DNA of 6,292 nucleotides from Thermodesulfobacteriota bacterium (GCA_003645605.1 QNAY01000081.1:1-6292); one strand, 5' to 3'. Shown: positions 1 to 6,231, counted from the stretch's first letter. The notes: generated by a model from the sequence alone, not told the origin. Program-made: numbers and translations.

Positions 1-62
1 AAGAAGCAAATGAACTGCTGGCTATATTTGCCAGTTCAAGGAAGACGGCACGGAGCAGATAG
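1..62 (+). CDS. C-terminal end of a four-helix-bundle (S23/23S rRNA IVS-type) protein, partial at window edge
   Basis: The reading frame beginning at base 3 encodes EANELLAIFASSRKTARSR and stops at TAG 60-62; its 5' part is outside the window. The pattern (acidic residue, E-L-L-x-I-F, then S-S-x-K-T-A-R) matches the usual C-terminus of the small four-helix-bundle proteins of the 23S rRNA-intervening-sequence family, and parallels the ending ELIKLLTSIIKTSRGK of the complete family member at 5256-5618. The cellular role of the family is not firmly known. The stop lies 5 nt before the dnaE start, so the two are probably co-transcribed. Only 19 residues are visible, so the family call rests on a short motif plus the repeat context. 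Confidence 0.6.
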   Translation, partial: EANELLAIFASSRKTARSR

Positions 63-67
63 AATCT

Positions 68-3000
68 ATGCAATCACCAAATCACCAAATCACCAAATCA
101 CCCAATTTTTTCGCTCACCTCCATCTTCATACGGAATACAGTCTCCTTGACGGTGCTATCAGGCTGAAGGACCTTTTCCCCAAGGCCGTGGAATATGGCT
201 ATAAGGCCGTAGCCATGACAGATCACGGAAATATGTATGGAACACTAAGATTTTATGAGCAAGCCCTAAAGCATAATATTAAGCCTATTATCGGGTGTGA
301 GGTCTATGTTGCACCCAAGGGACGTAAGGACAGGAGTGCCCGGAGTTCAAGGGAAGCCGCCTTTCATCTTGTTCTGCTGGCGCAAAATAACACTGGATAC
401 AAGAATCTCCTGAAACTCGTAAGTGCCGCCCAGTTTGAAGGCTTTTTCTACAAGCCGCGGGTGGATCTTGAGCTTATGGAAGATTTAAACCAGGGTCTTA
501 TAGCACTCTCTGCCTGTCTCCACGGTCAGATTCCGGCTGCCATTCTCCATGGAGACAGGAAAAAGGCAAAGGCCCTTGCAGAGACCTATGCAAGCGTATT
601 TAAAGACCGTTTTTATCTGGAAATACAGGAAAATGATATAGCCGAGCAGACAATCGTAAACCAGGGGCTGGTGGATCTTGGTAAAGAACTGGGGCTCCCT
701 GTGGTTGCCACAAATGATTGTCACTACCTGGCCCCTGAGGATGCCAAGGCCCACGATGTCCTGCTGTGTATACAAACTAACAAGACAGTAAATGATACCA
801 ATAGGATGCGCTTCTCCACGGATAAGCTCTACTTCACTTCTCCCGAGGAGATGGCCGAGAGATTTAAAGACTATCCTGATGCCGTGGCCATGACGGGTGA
901 GATAGCTGAGAAATGCAATGTAGAGCTGGAACTTGGAAAACGGCACTTTCCCCTCTATCCGATAAAGAAGGACGAGACCTACAGCGGGCTTTTTGAGGCC
1001 GTTGCCAGAAAGGGGCTTAAGGAGCGTTTTCTGGAGGATGGAATCCACGAAGAAGAACAGGCCCCATACAGGGAAAGATTTGAGACAGAGATATCGGTCA
1101 TAAAAGAAAAGGGTTTTGCTTCTTACTTCCTCATAGTTGCTGATTTTATTAACTGGGCAAAGTCTCAGTCCATACCGGTCGGCCCGGGCAGGGGATCTGC
1201 TGCAGGCTCCCTGGTGGCCTATGCCATGCGGATTACAGACATCGATTCGGTAAAGTACGGCCTTTTTTTTGAGAGATTTTTGAATGTTGAGCGGGAATCC
1301 CTGCCTGACATAGATATAGATTTTTGTATGAACCGAAGGGATGAGGTAATTCAATATGTTACGGAAAAGTATGGCGGCGAGGACTTTGTAGCTCAGATAA
1401 TCACATTCGGCCAGATGAAAGCCAAGGCAGTAATCAGAGACGTCGGCAGAGCCCTTGGAATACCTTATCCGGAAGTGGACCGTACAGCCAAGCTGGTCCC
1501 TGATCAGCTCAATATTACCCTTGAAAAGGCCGTCAAGCTCGAACCGAAACTTGATCAACTTGAAAAAAAAGACCCGAAGATAGCAGAACTCCTTACCGTC
1601 GCGCGATCCCTTGAAGGTCTTCCACGTCATGCCTCAACTCATGCGGCGGGAGTGGTTATCTCAGACAGACCCATGGTGGAATATTTGCCCCTTACCAAAG
1701 GTCAACACGGCGAGACTGTCACCCAGTTTGCCATGAAGTATGTGGAAAAGACAGGGCTCATCAAGTTCGACTTTCTCGGGCTGAGGACCCTGACTGTAAT
1801 AGATACGGCCCTCAAGCTTATCAAAGAGCACCTTGGGACGGATATTAACCTGGCCAAGATTCCCCTGGATGACCCTGAGACATATAAGCTTCTGTCAAGC
1901 GGGAATACCACCGGAGTATTTCAGCTTGAAAGCCCGGGCATGAAGGACCTTTTACAGCGCATGAGGCCCACCGGCTTTACTGACATAATAGCCCTGGTGG
2001 CCCTCCATCGGCCGGGACCCATGGAAAGCGGCATGGTGGACCAGGCTGTAAAGGCCAAAAACGGAGAGGTTGAAGTAACCTATCTCCTGCCGGAGCTTGA
2101 GCCCATTCTCAAGGAGACATATGGGGTCATAGTCTACCAGGAACAGGTGATGAAAATAGCCCAGGTACTGGCAGGGTACAGCCTTGGTGAAGGCGATATC
2201 CTGAGAAGGGCCATGGGCAAAAAAGATTATAAGGAAATGGCCGCACAGCGGGACCGTTTTCAGTCAGGTGCAATAGAGCATGGCATCCCGGCTTCCAAGG
2301 CCAAGATCATTTTTGATTTAATGGAAAAATTTGCAGGATATGGTTTTAACAAGAGCCACTCCGCAGCCTATGCCCTGATAGCCTATCAGACTGCGTGGTT
2401 AAAAACGCACTATCTGGTGCCCTTTATGGCTTCACTGTTATCCAACGAAATGGGAAATACAGATGGTGTGGTGAAGTTCATAAGCGAGTGCAGGGCAAGA
2501 GACATTCAAGTTCTCCCACCGGACATCAACCATAGCAATGTGGATTTTACAATAGAGGAGGAGAGTATCCGCTTTGGCCTTGCATCTGTAAAAAATGTTG
2601 GAGCAGGCGCAATAGAGGTCATTGTCCGGGAAAGAGAAAAAAATGGTCGGTATGCCGGCTTTGAGGACTTCTGCTCCAGGGTTGATCTCAGAAAGGTTAA
2701 CAAACGGATGCTTGAAAGTCTTATAAAGTGCGGGGCCTTTGATTCTCTTGGGCACAGACGTTCGCAATTGATTGCCGTCCTGGACGCAGCCCTGGATCTT
2801 GGCCAATCCAAAAAACAGGAACGTCTTTCCGGCCAGATGTCTCTTTTTGACTTTATGGCCAAGGCAGCTCCTGAGAAACCACAGGAGTCCGCGCTGATCC
2901 TGCCTGATATACCTGAATGGCCTGAGCTTGAATGCCTTGCCAATGAAAAAATTTATCTTGGATTTTATATCAGTGGTCATCCACTGGACCCATACAGGGA

Positions 3001-3589
3001 TGACCTTTCCAGGATGGCCGGTGAACATACAGGCAATGTTTCCGGGATGATTGATGGGAGCCAGATCGGTCTTGCGGGGATAATTCGGAGCAAAAAGGAA
3101 ATCACCACCAAAAAAAAAGGAGAGAGAATGGCCTTTTTGACTCTTGAAGACTTACATGGTTCTATTGAAGTGGTTTGTTTCCCGGAAATATACGCAAAGG
3201 CAAAAGAATTAATTGATGATGATTTGCCGTTATGGGTGGCAGGGACCCTCAAAAAGGAAGATGACAAGAAAATCAACAAGATACTTGCTAATTCCATAGA
3301 ACCGCTGGATAAAGCCTGTAAACAGCGAGTAAAAGGATTCTTGATCGAACTTCAAGGAGATGGGATAGGACCCACGGTGTTCAAGCCCTTGCAGGATCTA
3401 TTCAACAAATATCATGGATCATACCCTGTGAAACTGGTTATTACTCTCAAGGAGAAAGGCAGGGTAATTCTAAGCCTCCCTGAGGAATATAATGTCAGTA
3501 TAAGTCCTGAGCTTACTGGAAGCATGAATGATTTGTTGGGTTATGCCGGATTTAAGGTAGAATACGAACAGGTGAATAATAATGCGTAA
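68..3589 (+). CDS. dnaE: DNA polymerase III alpha subunit (replicative polymerase), complete
   Basis: Catalytic subunit of the chromosomal replicase: template-directed 5'-3' DNA synthesis in the holoenzyme. At 1173 aa it has normal DnaE length. Visible in order: PHP domain with HLHLHTEYSLLDG (17-29), TDHG (51-54) and NDCHY (216-220); polymerase palm with GPGRGSAAGS (372-381) and PDIDIDF, whose D414 and D416 match E. coli D401 and D403; RHASTHAAGVV (520-530); KFDFLGL with D568 as the third catalytic aspartate; RPGPM (648-652); FNKSHSAAY (760-768); a helix-hairpin-helix region near 877-895; a beta-clamp-binding motif QMSLFDF (923-929); an OB fold at about 1000-1080; and a C-terminal tail. The ATG at 68 has only a weak GGAG (52-55) 12 nt upstream, and no other plausible start precedes HLHLH. 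Residues 2-13 come from a tandem repeat and are not family sequence. The stop overlaps a downstream inverted repeat. Confidence 0.98.
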   Translation: MQSPNHQITKSPNFFAHLHLHTEYSLLDGAIRLKDLFPKAVEYGYKAVAMTDHGNMYGTLRFYEQALKHNIKPIIGCEVYVAPKGRKDRSARSSREAAFHLVLLAQNNTGYKNLLKLVSAAQFEGFFYKPRVDLELMEDLNQGLIALSACLHGQIPAAILHGDRKKAKALAETYASVFKDRFYLEIQENDIAEQTIVNQGLVDLGKELGLPVVATNDCHYLAPEDAKAHDVLLCIQTNKTVNDTNRMRFSTDKLYFTSPEEMAERFKDYPDAVAMTGEIAEKCNVELELGKRHFPLYPIKKDETYSGLFEAVARKGLKERFLEDGIHEEEQAPYRERFETEISVIKEKGFASYFLIVADFINWAKSQSIPVGPGRGSAAGSLVAYAMRITDIDSVKYGLFFERFLNVERESLPDIDIDFCMNRRDEVIQYVTEKYGGEDFVAQIITFGQMKAKAVIRDVGRALGIPYPEVDRTAKLVPDQLNITLEKAVKLEPKLDQLEKKDPKIAELLTVARSLEGLPRHASTHAAGVVISDRPMVEYLPLTKGQHGETVTQFAMKYVEKTGLIKFDFLGLRTLTVIDTALKLIKEHLGTDINLAKIPLDDPETYKLLSSGNTTGVFQLESPGMKDLLQRMRPTGFTDIIALVALHRPGPMESGMVDQAVKAKNGEVEVTYLLPELEPILKETYGVIVYQEQVMKIAQVLAGYSLGEGDILRRAMGKKDYKEMAAQRDRFQSGAIEHGIPASKAKIIFDLMEKFAGYGFNKSHSAAYALIAYQTAWLKTHYLVPFMASLLSNEMGNTDGVVKFISECRARDIQVLPPDINHSNVDFTIEEESIRFGLASVKNVGAGAIEVIVREREKNGRYAGFEDFCSRVDLRKVNKRMLESLIKCGAFDSLGHRRSQLIAVLDAALDLGQSKKQERLSGQMSLFDFMAKAAPEKPQESALILPDIPEWPELECLANEKIYLGFYISGHPLDPYRDDLSRMAGEHTGNVSGMIDGSQIGLAGIIRSKKEITTKKKGERMAFLTLEDLHGSIEVVCFPEIYAKAKELIDDDLPLWVAGTLKKEDDKKINKILANSIEPLDKACKQRVKGFLIELQGDGIGPTVFKPLQDLFNKYHGSYPVKLVITLKEKGRVILSLPEEYNVSISPELTGSMNDLLGYAGFKVEYEQVNNNA
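73..104 (+). repeat. 8-bp tandem repeat, four units, inside the dnaE 5' end
   Basis: The unit ATCACCAA occurs at 73-80, 81-88 and 89-96, with a fourth copy at 97-104 differing at one base. It lies within the dnaE reading frame and encodes most of residues 2-13 (QSPNHQITKSPN). Because 8 is not a multiple of 3, gain or loss of one unit would shift the frame relative to the ATG at 68. Confidence 0.9.
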
Positions 3590-3745
3590 GCGTTCACAGG
3601 GCACCGCATTTGCTTTGTTGTCGGGCACTTGAAGTACAGGGAGTACGTCTGCGTATCCGCCGCCTCGCATCTGCAGTACCCTGTAAACGCTTACAGTTCG
3701 GTGAGTTGCCGTAAAACCGGCGTAGTAATCCCGTGAACGGTTACG
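3585..3745. repeat. Inverted-repeat block between dnaE and smpB (REP/MITE-like candidate)
   Basis: A 28-nt arm at 3586-3613 pairs with 3667-3694; I count 23 of 28 matching positions. The outer core GTAAGCGTTCAC (3586-3597) recurs inverted as GTAAACGCTTAC (3683-3694) and again as GTGAACGGTTAC (3733-3744), which gives the block near-perfect 12-bp inverted ends (11 of 12). A smaller GTAC...GTAC hairpin lies at 3634-3646. The three pyrimidine transitions between the long arms become G-U pairs only in a minus-strand transcript, so the fold is better in that sense. The left end contains the dnaE TAA and the right end lies at the possible GTG start of smpB. No protein is recognised inside. A dispersed palindromic element is the best guess; a processing or termination structure between the two genes is the alternative. 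Confidence 0.6.
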
Positions 3746-3753
3746 AGGGATTG

Positions 3754-3757
3754 AAGG
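3754..3757 (+). promoter_or_regulatory. Shine-Dalgarno supporting the TTG start of smpB
   Basis: AAGG(T) ends 8 nt before TTG 3766. The GTG 3733 and TTG 3751 alternatives lack a correctly spaced purine-rich site. Confidence 0.55.
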
Positions 3758-3765
3758 TACTCAAT

Positions 3766-4236
3766 TTGAAAAAAATAAATAGCGAAGGAATAAAGATCGT
3801 CTGCCAGAATCGTAAGGCCAGACATCTGTATCACATAGAAAGTACCTTGGAGGCAGGCCTTGTCCTTCTTGGGCCGGAGGTCAAGTCCCTGAGGGAAGCA
3901 AGGGCCAGTCTTGGCGATGGATATGTGGGCTTCAGGTATGGCGAGGCGTGGCTCCACAACGTGCACATATCCCCATATCCCTATGCGGTCAATGTCGGTA
4001 AGCTGGACCCGACAAGGGCTAGAAAACTCCTTCTCAATCGCCGGGAAATCCGGAGGTTGATGGGAAAAATTCAGGAACGCGGATATACCCTGATACCGCT
4101 TCGGATTTATTTCAAAAATGGTAAGGCAAAAGTGGAACTCGCCCTGGCCAAGGGGAAGAAATTGTATGACAAGCGGGAGACCATGAGGCGAAAGACCCTG
4201 GAGCGAGAATTCCAAAGGGATTATAAAATACGTTAA
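3766..4236 (+). CDS. smpB: SsrA-binding protein SmpB (trans-translation)
   Basis: Small basic protein that binds tmRNA and brings it to stalled ribosomes, where its C-terminal tail enters the decoding centre and mRNA path. The sequence carries the family signatures IVCQNRKARHLYHIE (from about residue 11), GPEVKSLREARASL (usually GTEVKSLR, here Pro for Thr), a central region containing HISPYPYA, LLLNRREI and GYTLIPL, and the basic tail GKKLYDKRETMRRKTLEREF. I place the start at TTG 3766, which gives 156 aa, a normal SmpB length, with AAGG at 3754-3757 eight nt upstream. A GTG at 3733 would add 11 residues but has no Shine-Dalgarno and falls inside the repeat block. The tmRNA gene itself is not in the window. 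Confidence 0.96.
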   Translation: MKKINSEGIKIVCQNRKARHLYHIESTLEAGLVLLGPEVKSLREARASLGDGYVGFRYGEAWLHNVHISPYPYAVNVGKLDPTRARKLLLNRREIRRLMGKIQERGYTLIPLRIYFKNGKAKVELALAKGKKLYDKRETMRRKTLEREFQRDYKIR

Positions 4237-4461
4237 TAATGCGTCGTTTAGTGGTATTGATACCTCCTGATGTACATCTTATATAGGGCCATTACGCAAA
4301 CGCCCATTTTATCAAGCCAGAAAAATTCAACCGGATGCGGTTCGATAACGCCTGAAGCACTCAAAGTTTCGAACCAAAAGTCGCTCGCAGGAATCGGGAA
4401 ATGGGGGCTCATTTCGATTTCCCGGAGCTGGATAGTCCGGCCAGCCCCAAAATAATCATAA
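4237..4461. other. Gene-free spacer between smpB and the hsdM remnant
   Basis: No tRNA, tmRNA or convincing terminator is seen here. The plus strand shows no trace of the missing hsdM N-terminus (no AdoMet-binding motif I), and an in-frame TAA at 4459-4461 sits directly before the first hsdM codon. A minus-strand open stretch, listed separately, fills most of it. Confidence 0.6.
4248..4460 (-). pseudogene. Possible coding remnant, unrecognised protein C-terminus
   Basis: From 4460 down to the TAA at 4248-4250 the minus strand is open for 70 codons. The amino-acid mix is protein-like (starting YDYFGAGRTIQLREIEMSPH, later EPHPVEFFWLDKMG and ending MYIRRYQYH). The frame stays open further upstream, but there it only reads the antisense of hsdM, so a true gene would have been cut at about 4461, where hsdM is also cut. 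I do not recognise the family. It may instead be a chance open frame, since the plus strand also has a 61-codon frame here (4270-4455). Confidence 0.3.
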
Positions 4462-5229
4462 ATGGATTCCGCCCGCATTGAATGGTGCGACACCATCAAC
4501 AATCCCAAGCTTATCGAGAAGGACGAACTGATGCGGTTCAATATTGTGGTCGCCAATCCTCCGTTCTCTCTGGATAAATGGGGCCACGAAAACGCAAGCC
4601 ATGACAAGTTAAATCGCTTCTGGCGCGGGGTTCCCCCAAAGAGCCGGGGCGATTACGCCTTTATAAGCCACATGGTCGAAATAGCGCTTGAGGGAGAAGG
4701 CAAAGTGGGAGTCATTGTTCCTCATGGGGTCCTGTTCCGTAGCGGGGCGGAAGGCGTCATCCGCAAGCATTTCATCGAAGAGAATATCCTTGAGGCGGTT
4801 ATCGGGCTTCCAGCTCAACTTTTCTACGGCACCGGTATACCGGCAGCAATCCTCGTTTTCAACAAGGGCCGAAAACCTTGGACCGAGGCAAAAAGCAAAC
4901 GGGATAAACACGTTCTCTTTATTGACGCAAGCTGCGAGTTCAGGGACGGCAAAAAGCAGAACCGCTTACGGGATGAAGATATCGAAAAGATCGTCTCGAC
5001 GTTCCGGGAATTTGCGGAATGCGAAAGATACTCGCATTTGGCTACACTGGAAGAGATTCAGGAAGCCGAATTCAATCTGAATATCCCCCGCTATGTTGAT
5101 ACCTTTGAAGAAGAGGAGGACATTGATATTCCTGCCGTTCAAGAAGAGATTCAGGATATAGAGGCGGAGCTGGCGAAGACACAGAAGGAGCTGAACAAGT
5201 ATTTGCGGGAATTGAAAATGGAAAATTGA
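4462..5229 (+). pseudogene. hsdM: Type I restriction-modification DNA methyltransferase subunit M, C-terminal half only
   Basis: HsdM transfers a methyl group from AdoMet to adenine N6 within an M2S complex. This 255-aa remnant starts at what is normally an internal position (DSARIEWCDTINNPKLIE), carries catalytic motif IV NPPF (32-35) followed by SLDKWG, then family regions RGDYAFISHM, GKVGVIVPHGVLFR, VIGLPAQLFYGTGIPAAILV and the C-terminal NIPRYVDTFEEEE plus a charged coiled-coil-like tail. Full HsdM proteins are about 480-530 aa; the N-terminal helical domain and AdoMet-binding motif I are missing. A TAA directly precedes the ATG and no Shine-Dalgarno is visible, so catalytic activity is not expected. 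Its last codons (KMEN) come from the A-rich repeat that begins the next element. No hsdS or hsdR is visible. Confidence 0.88.
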
Positions 5230-5238
5230 GAATGGAAA
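5211..5238 (+). repeat. A-rich 14-bp direct repeat, two copies, left flank of the four-helix gene
   Basis: ATTGAAAATGGAAA (5211-5224) is followed directly by ATTGAGAATGGAAA (5225-5238), 13 of 14 identical, then a degenerate continuation running into the ribosome binding site. It spans the hsdM stop codon and the possible upstream starts of the four-helix gene. Confidence 0.85.
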
Positions 5239-5241
5239 ATG

Positions 5242-5248
5242 AAGGAAG
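5242..5248 (+). promoter_or_regulatory. Shine-Dalgarno deciding the start of the four-helix-bundle gene
   Basis: AAGGAAG ends 7 nt before TTG 5256. The upstream in-frame TTG 5226 and ATG 5232 fall inside the A-rich repeat and have no site of this quality. Confidence 0.65.
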
Positions 5249-5255
5249 TTATCCA

Positions 5256-5618
5256 TTGAAGAAGAATATCGTCAAAGAGAAGTCGTTTGCCTTTGCGTTG
5301 CGTATCATCAAATGGCACAGATTCCTGCAGGATGAGAAGAGGGAATATGTATTAAGCAAACAATTGTTGCGCAGTGGTACGGCTATTGGCGCGCTGGTTC
5401 GCGAAGCGGAGCAGGCGGAAAGCAAAGCTGACTTTATTCATAAAATGGCGATTGCGTTAAAGGAAGCCAATGAAACCGATTACTGGATTGAGTTGCTTTA
5501 TCAGTCTGAAACTTTGGAAGAGAAAGGATTTTCTTCAATCAAGCCTGATATCACCGAGTTGATCAAGTTGCTGACAAGCATTATCAAGACAAGCAGAGGT
5601 AAGGAGAGGGCTATATGA
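5256..5618 (+). CDS. Four-helix-bundle protein of the S23/23S rRNA-intervening-sequence family
   Basis: A 120-aa protein from TTG 5256, beginning MKKNIVKEKSFAFALRIIKW as family members usually do. It continues with LSKQLLRSGTAIGALVREAEQAESKADFI (about 33-61), where the family usually reads GxSIGANxxEA, so the conserved Asn is Leu here. IALKEANETDYWIELL (66-81) and a last helix ELIKLLTSIIKTSRGK (101-116) follow. Four amphipathic helices are expected, with no signal peptide or membrane segment. The family was first noticed inside intervening sequences of 23S rRNA genes and is structurally related to Avd of diversity-generating retroelements, but its role as a stand-alone gene is unknown. Its stop overlaps the rhuM start (ATGA 5615-5618), implying translational coupling. 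The flanks carry imperfect inverted repeats, suggesting the gene moved as a unit. Starting at ATG 5232 would add eight repeat-derived residues. Confidence 0.9.
   Translation: MKKNIVKEKSFAFALRIIKWHRFLQDEKREYVLSKQLLRSGTAIGALVREAEQAESKADFIHKMAIALKEANETDYWIELLYQSETLEEKGFSSIKPDITELIKLLTSIIKTSRGKERAI
5601..5608 (+). promoter_or_regulatory. Strong ribosome binding site for rhuM
   Basis: AAGGAGAG lies 6 nt before ATG 5615, inside the last codons of the four-helix gene. It supports this start even though the first residues are repeat-derived. Confidence 0.75.
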
Positions 5619-6190
5619 AACAGAAAAATTCTCCATTATCCACTGTCAATTCTAAATTAATCCGCAACAGCACAGCAGAATTTTTGATTTTTACAGCCCA
5701 AAGCGGTGAGGAAAACATTGAGGTCCGCTATGAGGACGAAACCATCTGGCTGACACAGAAACTGATGGCCACGCTGTTTGATGTCACCGTTCCTACCATC
5801 AACGAGCATCTGAAAAATATTTTTTCCAGCGGTGAACTGGAGCAGGACTCAGTTATTCGGAAATTCCGAACAACTGCCTCAGACGGCAAACAGTACAACA
5901 TAAACTTTTACAATGAGTTGGCCGAGGATCGGGCAAAGCGGCTTGACCTGTTTTTGGAGTTTGATGAGCGGGAGATATTGCGGGGCAGCGGAAAGGTGAC
6001 AGCGGAAATCGCCAGAGACTTTGCCGAGAGTAAGTATGAAAAATACCGCATTGTGCAGGACCGTCTGTTCGAAAGCGACTTTGACAGAGTTGTGAAACAG
6101 ATCGAAGCTGAAACCCAGGATACCACAGATAAACCGGAAACCATAAAACAGCTTGAGGATGCGGCGAAAAGGATTCTTGATAAACAATGA
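5615..6190 (+). CDS. rhuM: RhuM-family protein with a large internal in-frame deletion
   Basis: RhuM-family proteins are about 300-350 aa and often lie in or next to type I R-M loci and pathogenicity islands; their biochemical role is unproven. This one has 191 aa. Residues 21-100 match the family N-terminus: AEFLIFTAQ, VRYEDETIWLTQKLMATLFDV, a helix-turn-helix-like segment TVPTINEHLKNIF, then RTTASDGKQYNINFYN. In full-length relatives the last motif leads into a central region beginning roughly LDAIIAVGYRVNS. Here it runs straight into ELAEDRAKRLDLFLEFDERE and the family C-terminus GKVTAEIARDFAESKYEKYRIVQDRLFESDFDRVV, so some 120-150 central residues appear to be gone without a frameshift. 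Residues 5-15 are encoded by the flanking repeat. Whether the short protein works is unknown; as a central-domain deletion it is probably a relic or an altered regulator. Confidence 0.85.
   Translation: MKQKNSPLSTVNSKLIRNSTAEFLIFTAQSGEENIEVRYEDETIWLTQKLMATLFDVTVPTINEHLKNIFSSGELEQDSVIRKFRTTASDGKQYNINFYNELAEDRAKRLDLFLEFDEREILRGSGKVTAEIARDFAESKYEKYRIVQDRLFESDFDRVVKQIEAETQDTTDKPETIKQLEDAAKRILDKQ
5627..5650 (-). repeat. A-rich repeat in inverted orientation, right flank of the four-helix gene
   Basis: Read on the minus strand, this stretch contains ATTGACAGTGGATAATGGAG, clearly related to the left-flank unit ATTGARAATGGAAA. The four-helix gene is therefore bracketed by imperfect inverted copies. 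On the plus strand it encodes residues 5-12 of the RhuM protein. Confidence 0.6.
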
Positions 6191-6197
6191 ACCAGTA

Positions 6198-6228
6198 GAG
6201 TAAGGAGCAAGTTTCCCTGCTCCTCCTC
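6198..6228 (-). ncRNA. Group II intron domain VI with branch-point adenosine
   Basis: On the minus strand the stem GAGGAGGAGCA pairs with UGCUCCUU-CUC, leaving one unpaired A at base 6201, the expected branch nucleotide. It lies 6 nt before the inferred 3' end at 6195, the usual distance. The stem could resemble a terminator on the plus strand after rhuM, but it has no following T-run. Confidence 0.78.
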
Positions 6229-6231
6229 GTC

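Noticed and set aside
73..104. CRISPR-like array
   Set aside because: The units are 8 bp and contiguous, with no spacers, so this is a simple tandem repeat.
485..1630. Long open frame of 381 codons on the minus strand inside dnaE
   Set aside because: It is fully antisense to highly conserved polymerase sequence, and its translation shows no family signature and is rich in Leu, Phe, Cys and Arg typical of shadow frames.
3470..3670. Minus-strand frame of 66 codons spanning the dnaE end and the repeat block
   Set aside because: It reads the dnaE antisense and the inverted repeat; no start signal and no recognisable protein.
3590..3765. Possible tmRNA gene next to smpB
   Set aside because: No tRNA-like acceptor with a CCA-type 3' end and TPsiC arm, and no tag reading frame was found. 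The inverted repeats do not match that architecture.
4411..4459. Minus-strand peptide starting MIILGLAGLSSSGKSK that resembles a P-loop (GxxxxGKS)
   Set aside because: The frame stops after 16 codons and no P-loop-kinase continuation is found in other frames, so it is probably coincidental.
5211..5660. Diversity-generating retroelement, because the four-helix protein resembles Avd
   Set aside because: No reverse transcriptase, template repeat or variable repeat is visible nearby. The reverse transcriptase expected with the group II intron lies outside the window and would be a different type.
6198..6228. Rho-independent terminator after rhuM
   Set aside because: The hairpin is not followed by a T-run on the plus strand, and its bulged A and position fit intron domain VI better.
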